From Streptomyces sp. STR69 (GTDB lineage Bacteria > Actinomycetota > Actinomycetes > Streptomycetales > Streptomycetaceae), in assembly GCF_024519455.1 (NCBI RefSeq), contig NZ_JALJRY010000008.1:256132-320131 (forward strand): a stretch of DNA of 64,000 bases, written 5' to 3'. The position numbers and the translations under genes were made by a program. The stretch's first letter is position 1; every line of letters starts with the position of its first letter. Under the pieces are notes generated by a model. It was not told the DNA's origin. It saw nothing but the letters and a program-made list of their open reading frames with translations, and did no database searches. Shown here one piece after another: positions 33,087 to 42,582 of the stretch.

Positions 33087-35309
33087 CTACGGGTAGTTGG
33101 TCAGGTAGGCGACGTTGGTGCTGGAGTTGGACGGCCCGCCGGTGCTGTTGATGATGTGGCTGATCGTGCCGACACCGCCCAGCGAGACGGTCACCATGTC
33201 GTGGAACTTGACCCCGGACACGCTCGGCACCTCGAAGGCGTGATCGGCGACCACGGCGGAGTTGGAGCTGAAGTAGCAGTAGCTGCCAAGTCCCCATGCC
33301 TCATGGGTGGTTACGCCGGCGGCGACCTTGTAGGCGGGGTAGCCCTTGCCGGTGCCGTTCATCCAGGAGGCCTGGTTCGGCGGGTCGTAGGGCATCTCGT
33401 TCTGGAAGAAGTACGTCCGGCCGCCGTTGCCGTTCCAGAGGACCTGAGTCTTCTGGAAGTGCTCGACGAAGAGGCCGTACGCCGTCACGTTGGCGCCGTT
33501 GACGATCAGCCCGGTGTCCGCCGTGTTGGTGGTCCAGCCGACCGTGCCCGAGTTGCCGTGGTCGGCCCGCCAGATCCAGGTGTGGTCGATGATCGTGTTG
33601 GCGCTGTTGATGACAACGGAGTTGGTGGCCTTGCCAATGGTGGCGCCACCGATGCGGACGAAGACATCGGACAACTGCGTCGGGTCCGAGGCGTGCGTGG
33701 CGGTCGAGCCGGACGGGCCGATCTGCACCAGCGTCGCGGAGTTGGTGGTGCCCGCGTCGATCAGCAGACCCGCCAGCTCGATGCCGTCCACGTCGGCCGT
33801 GGAGATCGCGGTGATCCCGCCGTCCGGCACGAAGGTGGCCAGACCCATGCCCAGGACGACCGTGTCGGGCCGGGTGATGTTGATCGTCTGGTTGAGGTGG
33901 TAGACGCCCGGGGTGACCAGCAGGTTCTTGCCGGCCGCGAGGGCGGTGTTCATGTCGGCCGCGGTGGCGCCGGGCTTGACGATGTAGAACTGGTCGATCG
34001 GCAGGGACTTGCCCGCCGGGGTCTTCCCGCTCCACGTCGTGCCCACGGCGTTGGACTGCAGTCCGGGCACGAACACCTGGTAGGCGCCCGCGCTGTCGAC
34101 GTAGAGGAAGGGCTTCTCGCGGATCGTCGGGGAGCTGGCGACGTTGGTGTACGTCGGGAAGGACTGGGCGGGTGCGCCCTGGTCGCCGACGAAGACCATG
34201 TTCCAGTTGGAGCCGGACCAACTGCCCATCGTGGAGTTCCTGGTGAGGAACTGCTGCTGGGTCCCGGACTGGATCTGGCCGTCGACCTTGGTGTCGGAGA
34301 TGAAACCGCCGCTGGACCAACCGCCGTCGTCCAGCGCCAGGTTGCCGCGCACGTGCATGCGCCGGTACGGCGCGGCCTGCGAGACGGCCCAACGGTCGGT
34401 GCCGCCGGTGGGGTTGACCGACAGGTTCTCGGCGTCGCGCCAGAAGTTCTGCGTCGCGTTGCCCTGGAACCAGTCGGCCTCCGCGTGCACCGCGCCGTTG
34501 ATCGTCACGTCGTCCGGCGAGAAGCCGAGGCCCGCGACCTGGGTGTAGAAGCCGACGTTGGCGTTGGCGCTGTACGTGCCCGGCTTGAACAGCAGGGCCT
34601 GGCGGGCCGAGCCGAACTGGTTGGTCTGCTGCTGGGAGAAGACCGAGTCCAGCTTGGACTGGATGCTGGACGCCGACATCGACGGGTCGAACACCGTCAC
34701 GTTGGGGCCGAAGTCGGGCGTGCCCGGCGGGTTGGTCGTGGCGCCGCCCAGGGTGAAGGACTGCGCGGCCGTGCCGTTGCAGGTGTACTGCGCCAACTGC
34801 ACGCTGTCGGCGGTCGAAGCGCTCGGCACGTCGAGGCACTTGCCGCTGTTGCGGTTGACGAAGTGGTAGGCGCCGTCGGACTCGACGACCGGCAGCCACT
34901 GCTGGTTGTTGCCGCCGGAGTACGTCCACAGCTGGATCGGCGCGGAGTCTGCGGTCGAGACGTTGGTGACGTCCCAGGCCTCGGCGCCGTTCAGGTTGCT
35001 GTTCACCCGGTAGTAGCCGCTGTCGGTGGCGACCAACTGCCAGTTCTGCGCGGTGCTTCCGTTGCACGCGTACTGCTGCACGGCGGTGCCGTCGGCACTC
35101 GCGGCCGAGCGGGCGTCGACGCACTTGCCGCTGCCCTTGTTGACCACGGTGGTGTAGCCGGTCGGTATCGCGGCGGCGGCCGAGTTCGCGGCGCTCGCCG
35201 AGCCCTGCGCGGCGAACTCGATGCCGGTCACGGTGGTGGCCACGAGCGCGACCGCCGTGAGCGCTCTCGGGATGGCGTGGCGACCGGACAGTCTCTTCCG
35301 TCTGAGCAC
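33087..35309 (-). CDS. Secreted parallel beta-helix protein with N-terminal ricin-B lectin domain, 740 aa
   Basis: Signal peptide (RRKRLSGRHAIPRALTAVAL, then VATTVTGIEFAAQGSASA). The ricin trefoil spans roughly 45-200, with repeats AQNWQL, NQQWLP and AQSFTL. The remainder resembles pectate-lyase-superfamily or GH55-like right-handed beta-helices: LLFKPGTYSANANVGFYTQV, LPIDQFYIVKPGATAADMNT, TIIDHTWIWRADHGNSG. Close relatives are, as I recall, sometimes labelled adenylyl cyclase; I see nothing to support that. Probable role: binding and degrading a beta-glucan or other wall polysaccharide outside the cell. The exact enzyme class is unknown. Confidence 0.82.
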   Translation of the reverse strand: MLRRKRLSGRHAIPRALTAVALVATTVTGIEFAAQGSASAANSAAAAIPTGYTTVVNKGSGKCVDARSAASADGTAVQQYACNGSTAQNWQLVATDSGYYRVNSNLNGAEAWDVTNVSTADSAPIQLWTYSGGNNQQWLPVVESDGAYHFVNRNSGKCLDVPSASTADSVQLAQYTCNGTAAQSFTLGGATTNPPGTPDFGPNVTVFDPSMSASSIQSKLDSVFSQQQTNQFGSARQALLFKPGTYSANANVGFYTQVAGLGFSPDDVTINGAVHAEADWFQGNATQNFWRDAENLSVNPTGGTDRWAVSQAAPYRRMHVRGNLALDDGGWSSGGFISDTKVDGQIQSGTQQQFLTRNSTMGSWSGSNWNMVFVGDQGAPAQSFPTYTNVASSPTIREKPFLYVDSAGAYQVFVPGLQSNAVGTTWSGKTPAGKSLPIDQFYIVKPGATAADMNTALAAGKNLLVTPGVYHLNQTINITRPDTVVLGMGLATFVPDGGITAISTADVDGIELAGLLIDAGTTNSATLVQIGPSGSTATHASDPTQLSDVFVRIGGATIGKATNSVVINSANTIIDHTWIWRADHGNSGTVGWTTNTADTGLIVNGANVTAYGLFVEHFQKTQVLWNGNGGRTYFFQNEMPYDPPNQASWMNGTGKGYPAYKVAAGVTTHEAWGLGSYCYFSSNSAVVADHAFEVPSVSGVKFHDMVTVSLGGVGTISHIINSTGGPSNSSTNVAYLTNYP

Positions 35310-35362
35310 GGATTCTCCTGTGGTGATGGGGGGTTGGGGAGGAAGGTCGGAGGGGGCGTCCG

Positions 35363-36733
35363 TCAGCCGGTGTACTGGGCGAAGATGCTGGTGAACTGCC
35401 AGTTGCTCTGGCTCACGCCCGAGCAGGTGTCGTCGTTCGGGTAGGCGCCGGGGCAGGGCCGGTCACGGTTGGCCGACCAGAACGTCAGCCGCGCCAGGTG
35501 GTGCGCCTGCGCGTAGCCGAGGATGGTCTGGAAGTCGGTGGTGGTGACGGTCTCGTTGTTGTCGGTGATGCCGTTCATGGACGAGATGCCCATGTCCCGG
35601 TAGGCCGCGTCGTCGCTGTAGCCGTACGCGTTCTTCAGCGCGGTCTTCAGGCCCTCGGCCGCCCGCTGGGTGAGCGTGCCCATGTTCTGGCCCGCGCCGC
35701 CGAAGTCGAACGGCATGATCGTCCAGGCGTCCACGGTCAGCCCCGACGAGGCGGCCCGGTTGATGAGGCTGGTGTCGGGGCCGCTCTGCCCGGTGCCGAT
35801 GGTGACGTACACCTTGATGCCCGGGTTGTTGGCCTTGACGGTCTTGAGCGCGTCCACGGTCCGCTGCTGCACGGTCCCGTTGCTGTAGGCGTCGGCCTCG
35901 ATGTCGATGTCGATGGCCTTCAGGGAGTAGGCGCTGATGACCTTCTGGTAGGCCGCCGCCAGTTCGCCCGCGCTGGAGCAGGAGCTCTCCAGCTTGTTGC
36001 CGCTGTAGCCGCCGAAGGACGGAACGACATCGCCGCCGTTCGCCCGCACGGTGTTGATGGTCGACTGGTCGACCCCGCCGGTCAGCGCCCGGCCGCCGTC
36101 CCACTGCGGGTTGCAGTACCCGTTGCTCAGGACGAACGCGAGCGTGAACCACTTCACGCCGGTTGCGTTCATGACAGTCGTGGGGCTGGGCGGGTTGCCC
36201 CACCCGTTGTAGAGGTACGGCGCGACGGCCATCGGAGCGGTCGTGGGCGGCGTCGTACCGCCGGCGGCGGGTGCCGTCCACTTCTGGTTGGCGGCGCCGG
36301 AGCAGGTCCAGATCTGGGTGCGGGTGCCGTTGGCCGAGGAACTCCCGGTGACGTCAAGGCACTTGTTGGCCGCCGGGTTGACGATGTCGCGCGCGGCGGT
36401 GACGGTCCACTGCTGGTTGGCGCTGCCGGCGCACGTCCACAGCTGGAGCTGGGCGCCGTTGGCCGTCGAATTGCCGGTGATGTCGAGGCACTTGCCGAGG
36501 GCTCTGATGGTGCCGTCGGAGCCGACCGTCCACTGTTGGGCGGCGGTGCCGTTGCAGTCGTAGATCTGTACGGCCGTACCGTCGGCCGAGCCGGCGCCGG
36601 CGACGTCGAGACACTTGCCGGCCAGGCCGGTGATGGTGCCGGTCGCTGCCGAGGCGGAGGGGGCTCCGAGGGTGCCGACGGCGGTGAGGCCGAGGGACAG
36701 CGCGAGGGCGCAGCGCAGGGCGAGGCGTTGCAT
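35363..36733 (-). CDS. Secreted GH18 chitinase-like enzyme with N-terminal ricin-B lectin domain, 456 aa
   Basis: Signal peptide MQRLALRCALALSLGLTAVG ending ASA. The ricin trefoil (about 30-155) has three QxW repeats, AQQWTV, NQQWTV and NQKWTA. After a Thr/Pro linker comes a TIM-barrel GH18 domain: VVPSFGGYSG, then the catalytic strand AIDIDIEAD, with Glu as proton donor (the first Asp of DxxDxDxE is Lys here, seen in some bacterial chitinases), and WTIMPFDFGGAG. Predicted to hydrolyse chitin or related GlcNAc polymers. ATG at 36733 starts the clear signal peptide; a GTG at 36802 would only add a non-signal extension. First gene of the lectin operon. Confidence 0.88.
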   Translation of the reverse strand: MQRLALRCALALSLGLTAVGTLGAPSASAATGTITGLAGKCLDVAGAGSADGTAVQIYDCNGTAAQQWTVGSDGTIRALGKCLDITGNSTANGAQLQLWTCAGSANQQWTVTAARDIVNPAANKCLDVTGSSSANGTRTQIWTCSGAANQKWTAPAAGGTTPPTTAPMAVAPYLYNGWGNPPSPTTVMNATGVKWFTLAFVLSNGYCNPQWDGGRALTGGVDQSTINTVRANGGDVVPSFGGYSGNKLESSCSSAGELAAAYQKVISAYSLKAIDIDIEADAYSNGTVQQRTVDALKTVKANNPGIKVYVTIGTGQSGPDTSLINRAASSGLTVDAWTIMPFDFGGAGQNMGTLTQRAAEGLKTALKNAYGYSDDAAYRDMGISSMNGITDNNETVTTTDFQTILGYAQAHHLARLTFWSANRDRPCPGAYPNDDTCSGVSQSNWQFTSIFAQYTG

Positions 36734-36794
36734 GAGGAGGGGCCTTTCGTCCTGGGGTGGGGGGTGGACGCCGCCGGCTGGAGGGCGGTGAGAC

Positions 36795-36876
36795 GTGAAC
36801 ACGCGTGTTCACATATATGAGCGGGGAATGCATTCATGGGAGGTCTGTTGGCTGGTGAACCTAAAGGTCTGCACCA
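36795..36876 (-). promoter_or_regulatory. Chitinase-operon control region: 18-bp palindrome plus chitinase-type direct repeats
   Basis: GTGAACACGCGTGTTCAC (36795-36812) is a perfect 18-bp palindrome, 62 bases before the chitinase ATG. Further upstream, read on the minus strand, TGGTGCAGACCT (36865-36876) matches 11 of 12 bases of the TGGTCCAGACCT direct repeat known from Streptomyces chitinase promoters, and a second partial copy with ACAGACCT lies at 36841-36848. This suggests induction by chitin plus an additional regulator. Bases 36877-37040 show no gene and no further motif I can name. Confidence 0.55.
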
Positions 36877-37040
36877 AAGCCGTCAAGAGGTGCGACCGGA
36901 GAAGTCCCGTAGGTCGTGCCTGAGTTGAGAAGTTGTAGGCGAAGGAAAAGAAATCACCAGGACCATTGAGTGGCCGGTTCTCACAGGTGACACTGTGCAG
37001 GCTTCGTGATGATCGTCAGCGTGCGCATGCCGGAGGAACC

Positions 37041-37559
37041 ATGAATACAACGGGGACCGCGGAGGTCGCGGTGCGGCACATCCTCAGTGACAAGGTCACG
37101 GGCGGAATCCTGAAACCGAAGACGCGCACGATCACCTGGACCGACGCGCACTACGTGGTCAAGCGGCCCCCGTCGGGCAAGCACACGGTGGAGCTGACCT
37201 GCACCGAGTGCTCGGCGTCCCTGCTGGCCGAGGTCCGCGACCAGTCCACTACGCGCACGCTCGCGACCATCATGCGCATCGTCGGGGCACTGTGTCTGAT
37301 CGCCTTCGTCACCGCGTTCGCCTACGCCATCCACGAGGGCGGCAAGACCCTCCCCGAGGGGCAGTCGCTGCCGGTTCTCTTCTCCGTCAGCGTCGTCGCC
37401 ATCTTCGTCACCTTCGTGGCCGCGCCCGTGTTCTACGTCCGCGGCCGCAACTACAACGGCGTCAGCATGCTCGACGCCCCCAAGCCGCGCCGCGGACACC
37501 GGATCGTGCCGGTGCGGGTGGTGAAAAAGGTCCCGCGAACTCCCCGACAGCCCGGGTGA
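37041..37559 (+). CDS. Hypothetical membrane protein with two transmembrane segments, 172 aa
   Basis: GGAGG stands four bases before the ATG. The N-terminal ~80 residues are soluble, with a CTECSASL pair of cysteines that could bind metal. Two hydrophobic stretches follow (MRIVGALCLIAFVTAFAYAI and LPVLFSVSVVAIFVTFVAAP) and then a basic tail (PKPRRGHRIVPVRVVKKVPR). I do not recognise a family. The second LAL regulator starts 62 bases downstream on the same strand. Confidence 0.75.
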   Translation: MNTTGTAEVAVRHILSDKVTGGILKPKTRTITWTDAHYVVKRPPSGKHTVELTCTECSASLLAEVRDQSTTRTLATIMRIVGALCLIAFVTAFAYAIHEGGKTLPEGQSLPVLFSVSVVAIFVTFVAAPVFYVRGRNYNGVSMLDAPKPRRGHRIVPVRVVKKVPRTPRQPG

Positions 37560-37621
37560 GTTCGGCGGTCCGGAGTGCGATACCCGGACGGGATGTCCCG
37601 GCGGGTGGCAGAATCGACGGC

Positions 37622-40222
37622 GTGGATCGGGGGATCCTGGAGCGCGAGTCGGAACTGGTACGGCTGGCTGCGGCCGCGCGTGAGGCGGCGGACGGGGCCG
37701 GATCCGTGGCGCTCGTCTTCGGCGAGGCCGGCATCGGCAAGTCGAGCCTGGTGAAGGCCATGCCGGACCGGCTGCCCCCTCGCTCGCGCATCCTCCTGGG
37801 GCAGTGCGACGACCTCGCCACCCGCCGCCCCCTCGGCCCGTTCCGCGACCTCGTCGGCAGCGTCGGCGCCGAACTCGCCCACGCCGTCGTCGAAGGCGGT
37901 GACCGCCAGCGCGTCTACGAAGCGCTCCAGAAAGAGCTGGCCGGGATACCGCGTCCGACGGTACTCGTCGTGGAGGACGTCCACTGGGCCGACGAGGCCT
38001 CACTGGACGCCCTACGCTTCCTGGTGCGGCGGATGGAACAGCTCCCCGCCGTACTCGTCCTCACCTACCGGGACGACGAACTCAGCCGTGAACATCCGCT
38101 GCGGCACCTGTTGGGCCAGGCGTCCCGCGCCGACCGCGTGCACCGGCTGCCGCTGGCCCGCCTCTCCAAGTCGGCGGTACGCACGCTCAGTTCGGCCAGC
38201 AGACTCGACCCGGCGCGGGTGTACGAGGTGACCTCGGGCAACCCCTTCTTCGTCACCGAGGTCCTGGCGGCCGGCGGCACCGGGGGCGTGCCCCCGACCG
38301 TCGTCGACGCGGTGCTCGCCCGGCTGCGCGGACTCGACGGCCGGAGTGTGGACGCGCTGGAGCAGCTCGCCGTCCTGCCCTCGGCCGTCGAACGGCCCCT
38401 GGTCGACGCCCTGTTGCCGGACGGCGTCGCCGGACTGGCCGCGGCCGAACAGCGCGGACTGCTCACCGTGACCCCCGAACGGGTCGCGTTCCGGCACGAG
38501 TTGATCCGCCGCGCCATTGCCGACTCCCTGCCCGCGGCCCGCCGTATCGACCTCAACCGTGGCGCCCTCACCGCGCTCGTGGCCCGGCCGGGCTCCGACC
38601 CGGCCCGTATCGTCCACCACGCCGCGCAGGCCGGTGACCAGGACGCCATCGCCCGCTACGGCCCGCACGCGGCCCGGGACGCCACAGAGGCGGGTTCCCA
38701 TCGTGAGGCCGCCGCCCATCTGCGACTCGTGCTGCGGCAACGCCACCGCTACACCCCCGCCGAACTCGCCGACCTCCTCGAACGCTACGCGGTCGAGTGC
38801 TACACCATCGCCGACTCCGTCGAGGCCGTCGCCGCCCAGCGGGACGCCGTGGCCCTGCGTCGCGCGCTGGGCGACACCCTCGCGCTCGGCGCCGACCTGC
38901 GCTGGCTGTCCCGCATCCACTGGTGGGCGGGCCACGCCGAGGAGGCCCAGGACGCGGCACGGGAAGCCATCGCCGTCCTCGAACACGCCGGAGACGACCG
39001 GCTGTTGGCGCTCGCGCTCAGCAACACCGCCCAACTGCGCATGCTGTCCGACCGGTACGACGAGGCCGTCGCGCACGGCGAGCGCGCCATCGCCCTGGCC
39101 CGCCGCACGGACGACGCCGCGATCCTCGCCCACGCCCTCAACAACGTGGGCGCCGCCCGCTGGCGCAGCGGAGACCCGGACGGGCGACGGCAGTTGGAGG
39201 AGAGCCTCACCGTCGCGCTTGCCGCGGGCGAGGTCGAACACGCCTGCCGGTCCTACGCCAACATCATCTGGTCCCTCCTCGACAGCCTCCGGTACACCGA
39301 GGCCGACCGGTACCTGCCCCCGGCCATGGAACTCGCCGACCGGGCCGAGCACTTGGGGTTCTTCAACTACCTCCACGTCGAGCAGGCCATGCGCCGGCTC
39401 GCCGCCGCCGACTGGGAGGGCGCCGAGCGGCACGCCGAGTACGGGATGCACGACTTCATACCGGCCCGCTGTCCCGCGCTGACCGTTCTGGCCCGCGTGC
39501 GCATCCGGTGCGGCAGGCCCGGCGCCGACGAACTCCTCACGCAGGCCTGGGAGATCGCCGTACAGGCAGGGGAGTTGCAGCGCACAGGCCCGGTCGCGGC
39601 CGTACGGGCGGAGGCGGCCTGGCTGCGGGGCGATCACTTGGCGGCAGCCGAAGCGGCGGGGCCGGTCCACGCGCAGGCGCTGCGGCTGGGCCACGGGCCC
39701 TATCGGGCCGAACTCGGCTACTGGCTCAGCAAGGTCGGGCACCCTGTCGCCGTCGACGACAGCGATCACCCGTACGCGTTGCAGGCCGCCGGCGACTGGA
39801 AACGGGCCGCGGACCTGTGGCAGCAGGCCGGCTGCCCCTACGAACACGCCGCAGCGCTCGCGGAGAGCCCCGACCCGGCCGACAAACTCGCCGCGCTCGC
39901 CCGGCTCGACGCACTCGGCGCCGAACCTCTCGCCCACCTGGTCCGCGCCGAGCTGCGCGACCTCGGCGTCCGCCGTATCCCGCGTGGCCCGCACGCGGCG
40001 ACCCGGGGCAATCCGGCCGGTCTCACGGAACGCCAACTCCAGGTCGTACGGCTGCTGGTGGACGGTCTGACCAACCCGGAGATCGCGAACCGCCTTGTCG
40101 TGTCCGTGCGGACCGTCGACAACCACGTACGGGCCGTACTGGAGAAGCTGGACGCACCCACCAGGCGCCAGGCCGCCGCCCGCGCCACAGAACTCGGGCT
40201 GCTGCCGGACGGCGAAACGTAG
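37622..40222 (+). CDS. LAL-type LuxR family transcriptional regulator, 866 aa
   Basis: Second large ATPase-LuxR regulator. It begins with the family's LERESELVRLAAAA, Walker A FGEAGIGKSSLVKA (about 31-44), Walker B VLVVEDVHWADEASLDAL, and a TPR-rich middle (for example DDAAILAHALNNVGAARWRS). The C-terminal LuxR domain reads GLTERQLQVVRLLVDGLTNP, then EIANRLVVSVRTVDNHVRAVLEKL. The GTG at 37622 is the best start, though its ribosome site is weak. It stands just before the FAD oxidase gene, which it may activate. Confidence 0.9.
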   Translation: MDRGILERESELVRLAAAAREAADGAGSVALVFGEAGIGKSSLVKAMPDRLPPRSRILLGQCDDLATRRPLGPFRDLVGSVGAELAHAVVEGGDRQRVYEALQKELAGIPRPTVLVVEDVHWADEASLDALRFLVRRMEQLPAVLVLTYRDDELSREHPLRHLLGQASRADRVHRLPLARLSKSAVRTLSSASRLDPARVYEVTSGNPFFVTEVLAAGGTGGVPPTVVDAVLARLRGLDGRSVDALEQLAVLPSAVERPLVDALLPDGVAGLAAAEQRGLLTVTPERVAFRHELIRRAIADSLPAARRIDLNRGALTALVARPGSDPARIVHHAAQAGDQDAIARYGPHAARDATEAGSHREAAAHLRLVLRQRHRYTPAELADLLERYAVECYTIADSVEAVAAQRDAVALRRALGDTLALGADLRWLSRIHWWAGHAEEAQDAAREAIAVLEHAGDDRLLALALSNTAQLRMLSDRYDEAVAHGERAIALARRTDDAAILAHALNNVGAARWRSGDPDGRRQLEESLTVALAAGEVEHACRSYANIIWSLLDSLRYTEADRYLPPAMELADRAEHLGFFNYLHVEQAMRRLAAADWEGAERHAEYGMHDFIPARCPALTVLARVRIRCGRPGADELLTQAWEIAVQAGELQRTGPVAAVRAEAAWLRGDHLAAAEAAGPVHAQALRLGHGPYRAELGYWLSKVGHPVAVDDSDHPYALQAAGDWKRAADLWQQAGCPYEHAAALAESPDPADKLAALARLDALGAEPLAHLVRAELRDLGVRRIPRGPHAATRGNPAGLTERQLQVVRLLVDGLTNPEIANRLVVSVRTVDNHVRAVLEKLDAPTRRQAAARATELGLLPDGET

Positions 40223-40325
40223 GTACCCGACGGCCCCGAGCTGGGTGACGCGCACGGATGACCGTGCGCTTCCGGGCGAAATAGAACAAGCAGGTCATCC
40301 AGAGCACCACGAAACGGGGGACCGC

Positions 40326-41741
40326 ATGTCCAGCACACCCGCACAGGACGCCCGTCGTGAACTGACCGACTTCACCGGGCAGTTGATCGGCCCGGACGAC
40401 GCCGCCTATCCCGAGGCCCGCGCCGTCTACAACGCGATGATCGACAAACGGCCCGCGCTCATAGCGCGCTGCGCCGACGCGGACGCCGTGGCCCGCACGA
40501 TCGCCTTCGCACGAGCCCACGACCTGCCCCTCGCGGTACGCGGCGGCGGCCACCACGGCGCCGGACTCGGCACCGTCGACGGGGGAGTGGTCGCCGACCT
40601 CGCCCCGCTCAAGGACATCCACGTGGACCCCGAGGCCCGCACGGTCCGGGTCGGCGGCGGCTGTGTGTGGGGCGAGGTGGACCGCGCCACCAACGCGCAC
40701 GGACTCGCCACCCCCAGCGGCATCATCTCCACCACCGGCGTCGGCGGCATCGCCACCGGCGGCGGGCTCGGCCACCTCACCCGCAAGTGCGGGCTGACCA
40801 TCGACAACCTGCTGGAGGCCGACCTCGTGCTGGCCGACGGCAGCCGGGTGCGGGCGAGCGCCGACGAGAACAGCGACCTGTTCTGGGCGGTCCGGGGCGG
40901 CGGCGGCAACTTCGGCGTCGTCACCTCGTTCCTGTTCCGCCTGCACGAGATCAGCACGGTCGTCGCCGGGCCCACCTTCTGGCCGGTCGAGATCAGCGCC
41001 GAAGTCCTCACCGCCTACCGGGACTTCCTGCCCAACGCGCCCCGCGAACTGAACGCCTTCTTCCTGCACGGCAGCGTCCCGCCCGCCCCGCCGTTCCCCG
41101 AGGAGATCCAACTGCGCAAGACGGCAGGCGTGGTGTGGTGCTACACCGGCGGCGACACCGAGGCCGCCGCCCGCGAGATGGCCCCGCTGCTCGACGCCCT
41201 GCCCGCACCGCTGCTGCACGCGGCCGGACCCATGCAACACCCTGACATGCAGGGCATGTTCGACGGGCTCTACCCGCCCGGCGACCAGTGGTACTGGCGC
41301 GCCGACTTCGTCAACGACATCCCCGACGAGGCCGTGGAGCTCCACGCCAAGTTCGGCGCCGAGGTCCCCACCCCGCAGTCGACGATGCACCTCTACCCGA
41401 TCGACGGCGCCGCCCACGACGTCGGCAACGACGAGACCCCGTGGGCCTACCGCGACGCACGCTGGGCGTCCGTCTTCGCGGGCGTCGACAGGGACCCCGC
41501 CAACGCCGAACTCATCAAGACGTGGGCCATCGACTACCAAGAGGCCCTGCACCCGTACTCGGCGGGCGGCGCCTACGTGAACATGATGATGGACGAGGGA
41601 CAGGAACGTGTCCGGGCCAGCTACCGGGGCCACTACGACCGGCTGGCCCGCATCAAGGCCGACCGCGACCCGGACAACGTCTTCCGCCTCAACCAGAACA
41701 TCCACCCGACCCCGAAACCGCGCTACGAGACCCGCCCGTGA
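40326..41741 (+). CDS. FAD-linked oxidase, berberine-bridge-enzyme-like (PCMH fold), 471 aa
   Basis: FAD domain with LPLAVRGGGHHGAGLGTVDG, where a His in RGGGHH is the expected covalent FAD attachment, and GVGGIATGGGLGHLTRKCGL. The C-terminal BBE motif includes GGAYVNMMMDEGQERVRASY and YDRLARIKADRDPDNVF. Where bicovalent BBE enzymes have Cys (GxCPTVG), this protein reads GIISTTGVGG, so a single covalent link is predicted. Such enzymes oxidise sugars, alkaloids or polyketides with O2; the substrate is open. GGGGGA lies five bases before the ATG. Confidence 0.9.
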   Translation: MSSTPAQDARRELTDFTGQLIGPDDAAYPEARAVYNAMIDKRPALIARCADADAVARTIAFARAHDLPLAVRGGGHHGAGLGTVDGGVVADLAPLKDIHVDPEARTVRVGGGCVWGEVDRATNAHGLATPSGIISTTGVGGIATGGGLGHLTRKCGLTIDNLLEADLVLADGSRVRASADENSDLFWAVRGGGGNFGVVTSFLFRLHEISTVVAGPTFWPVEISAEVLTAYRDFLPNAPRELNAFFLHGSVPPAPPFPEEIQLRKTAGVVWCYTGGDTEAAAREMAPLLDALPAPLLHAAGPMQHPDMQGMFDGLYPPGDQWYWRADFVNDIPDEAVELHAKFGAEVPTPQSTMHLYPIDGAAHDVGNDETPWAYRDARWASVFAGVDRDPANAELIKTWAIDYQEALHPYSAGGAYVNMMMDEGQERVRASYRGHYDRLARIKADRDPDNVFRLNQNIHPTPKPRYETRP

Positions 41742-41766
41742 CACCGACTCCGAGGCCGGGCCGGCA

Positions 41767-42582
41767 TCACGCGTTCGGGTCGAACGAGATGCCGGACGGC
41801 TTGGCGATGGACAGGGCGTAGTTGAAGTCGCTGTCCCTGATCTTCAGCGTGGCCGAACCGAAGTCGGCGGCCAGGAACTTGTCCTTCAGGCCCGCCGGGT
41901 AGCCGTTCCAGCCCACCAGACGCGGGTAGAACCAGCCACCGGTGGCGTTCTCCGGGGGCTCGTCGTTCGTGTTGGCGAAGCGGAAGTCGTGCGAGCCGAT
42001 GCCGTCCTTGTGGTAGACGATCTTGGGGTGTGTGCCGTCGAAGCGCACCCCCGAGGCCGCCGACACCTGGTAGGCGGAATGCTGCGACACCGACACGTAC
42101 TGGACCGTGTTGTCCTTGATCCACACCACGACGTGCTCCCAGTCGTGGGTGTGACCGATCGCCGCCGGACCCAGGGTGACCTGGTCCTTCTCGAAGTAGC
42201 TTGCGTACATCACCGCGCACCAGTCGTTGTTGCACTTCTCGCGCGAGTACGTGTTGGCGTTGTTCAGCTGGGCCATGTCGTGGCAGTGCCCGTTGACGTC
42301 GCCGCCGAGCTTCAGCCCGGGGTTGATGGTGCCGTCCAGACCGATGGCGGCCGTGGCGTAGCAGCCGTCCCCGTCGTAGTCGTAGGCCGGGGAGAAGGTC
42401 TGCTCCAGGCCGTCGGCGTTCTGCGGGAGCAGGGTGAGGACATTGGCCTGGGCGGCGGTCGCCTGGCCGACCACGAGTGCCAGCGCGCCGAGGACGGTGA
42501 CGACGGCGGAGCGGCGCAGGCGCCGGCCGCGGGACTTCGGGGCTCTCGCCGGGCTGTCGGTGGGGGGTGTCAGTTCGGGCAC
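41767..42582 (-). CDS. Secreted NPP1 family (necrosis-inducing-like) protein, 271 aa
   Basis: Exported protein with the NPP1/NLP heptapeptide in the form GHTHDWE (family consensus GHRHDWE), preceded by WCAVMYASYFEKDQ and followed by HVVVWI. NLP proteins bind metal through these residues and, in plant pathogens, attack sphingolipids of plant membranes. The GTG start at 42582 has GGAG six bases upstream and gives a signal peptide (RRLRRSAVVTVLGALALVVG ending AQA). The frame is open further to 42843, but that part would hide the signal. It is divergent from a LysR gene, with 248 bases between. Confidence 0.87.
   Translation of the reverse strand: MPELTPPTDSPARAPKSRGRRLRRSAVVTVLGALALVVGQATAAQANVLTLLPQNADGLEQTFSPAYDYDGDGCYATAAIGLDGTINPGLKLGGDVNGHCHDMAQLNNANTYSREKCNNDWCAVMYASYFEKDQVTLGPAAIGHTHDWEHVVVWIKDNTVQYVSVSQHSAYQVSAASGVRFDGTHPKIVYHKDGIGSHDFRFANTNDEPPENATGGWFYPRLVGWNGYPAGLKDKFLAADFGSATLKIRDSDFNYALSIAKPSGISFDPNA

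Noticed and set aside
33087..35309. Adenylyl cyclase annotation for the beta-helix protein
   Set aside because: There is no cyclase catalytic motif. The sequence is a secreted lectin plus right-handed beta-helix.
32634..35444. 936-aa open frame on the plus strand opposite the ThuA/beta-helix genes
   Set aside because: It is antisense to two clear secreted proteins with signal peptides. Its Val/Arg/Gly-rich translation has no domain and reflects high GC at third positions.
40326..41741. Bicovalent FAD attachment in the BBE-like oxidase
   Set aside because: The Cys in LTRKCGL is not at the bicovalent position; the aligned GxCPTVG site reads GIISTTG, so only the His link is supported.
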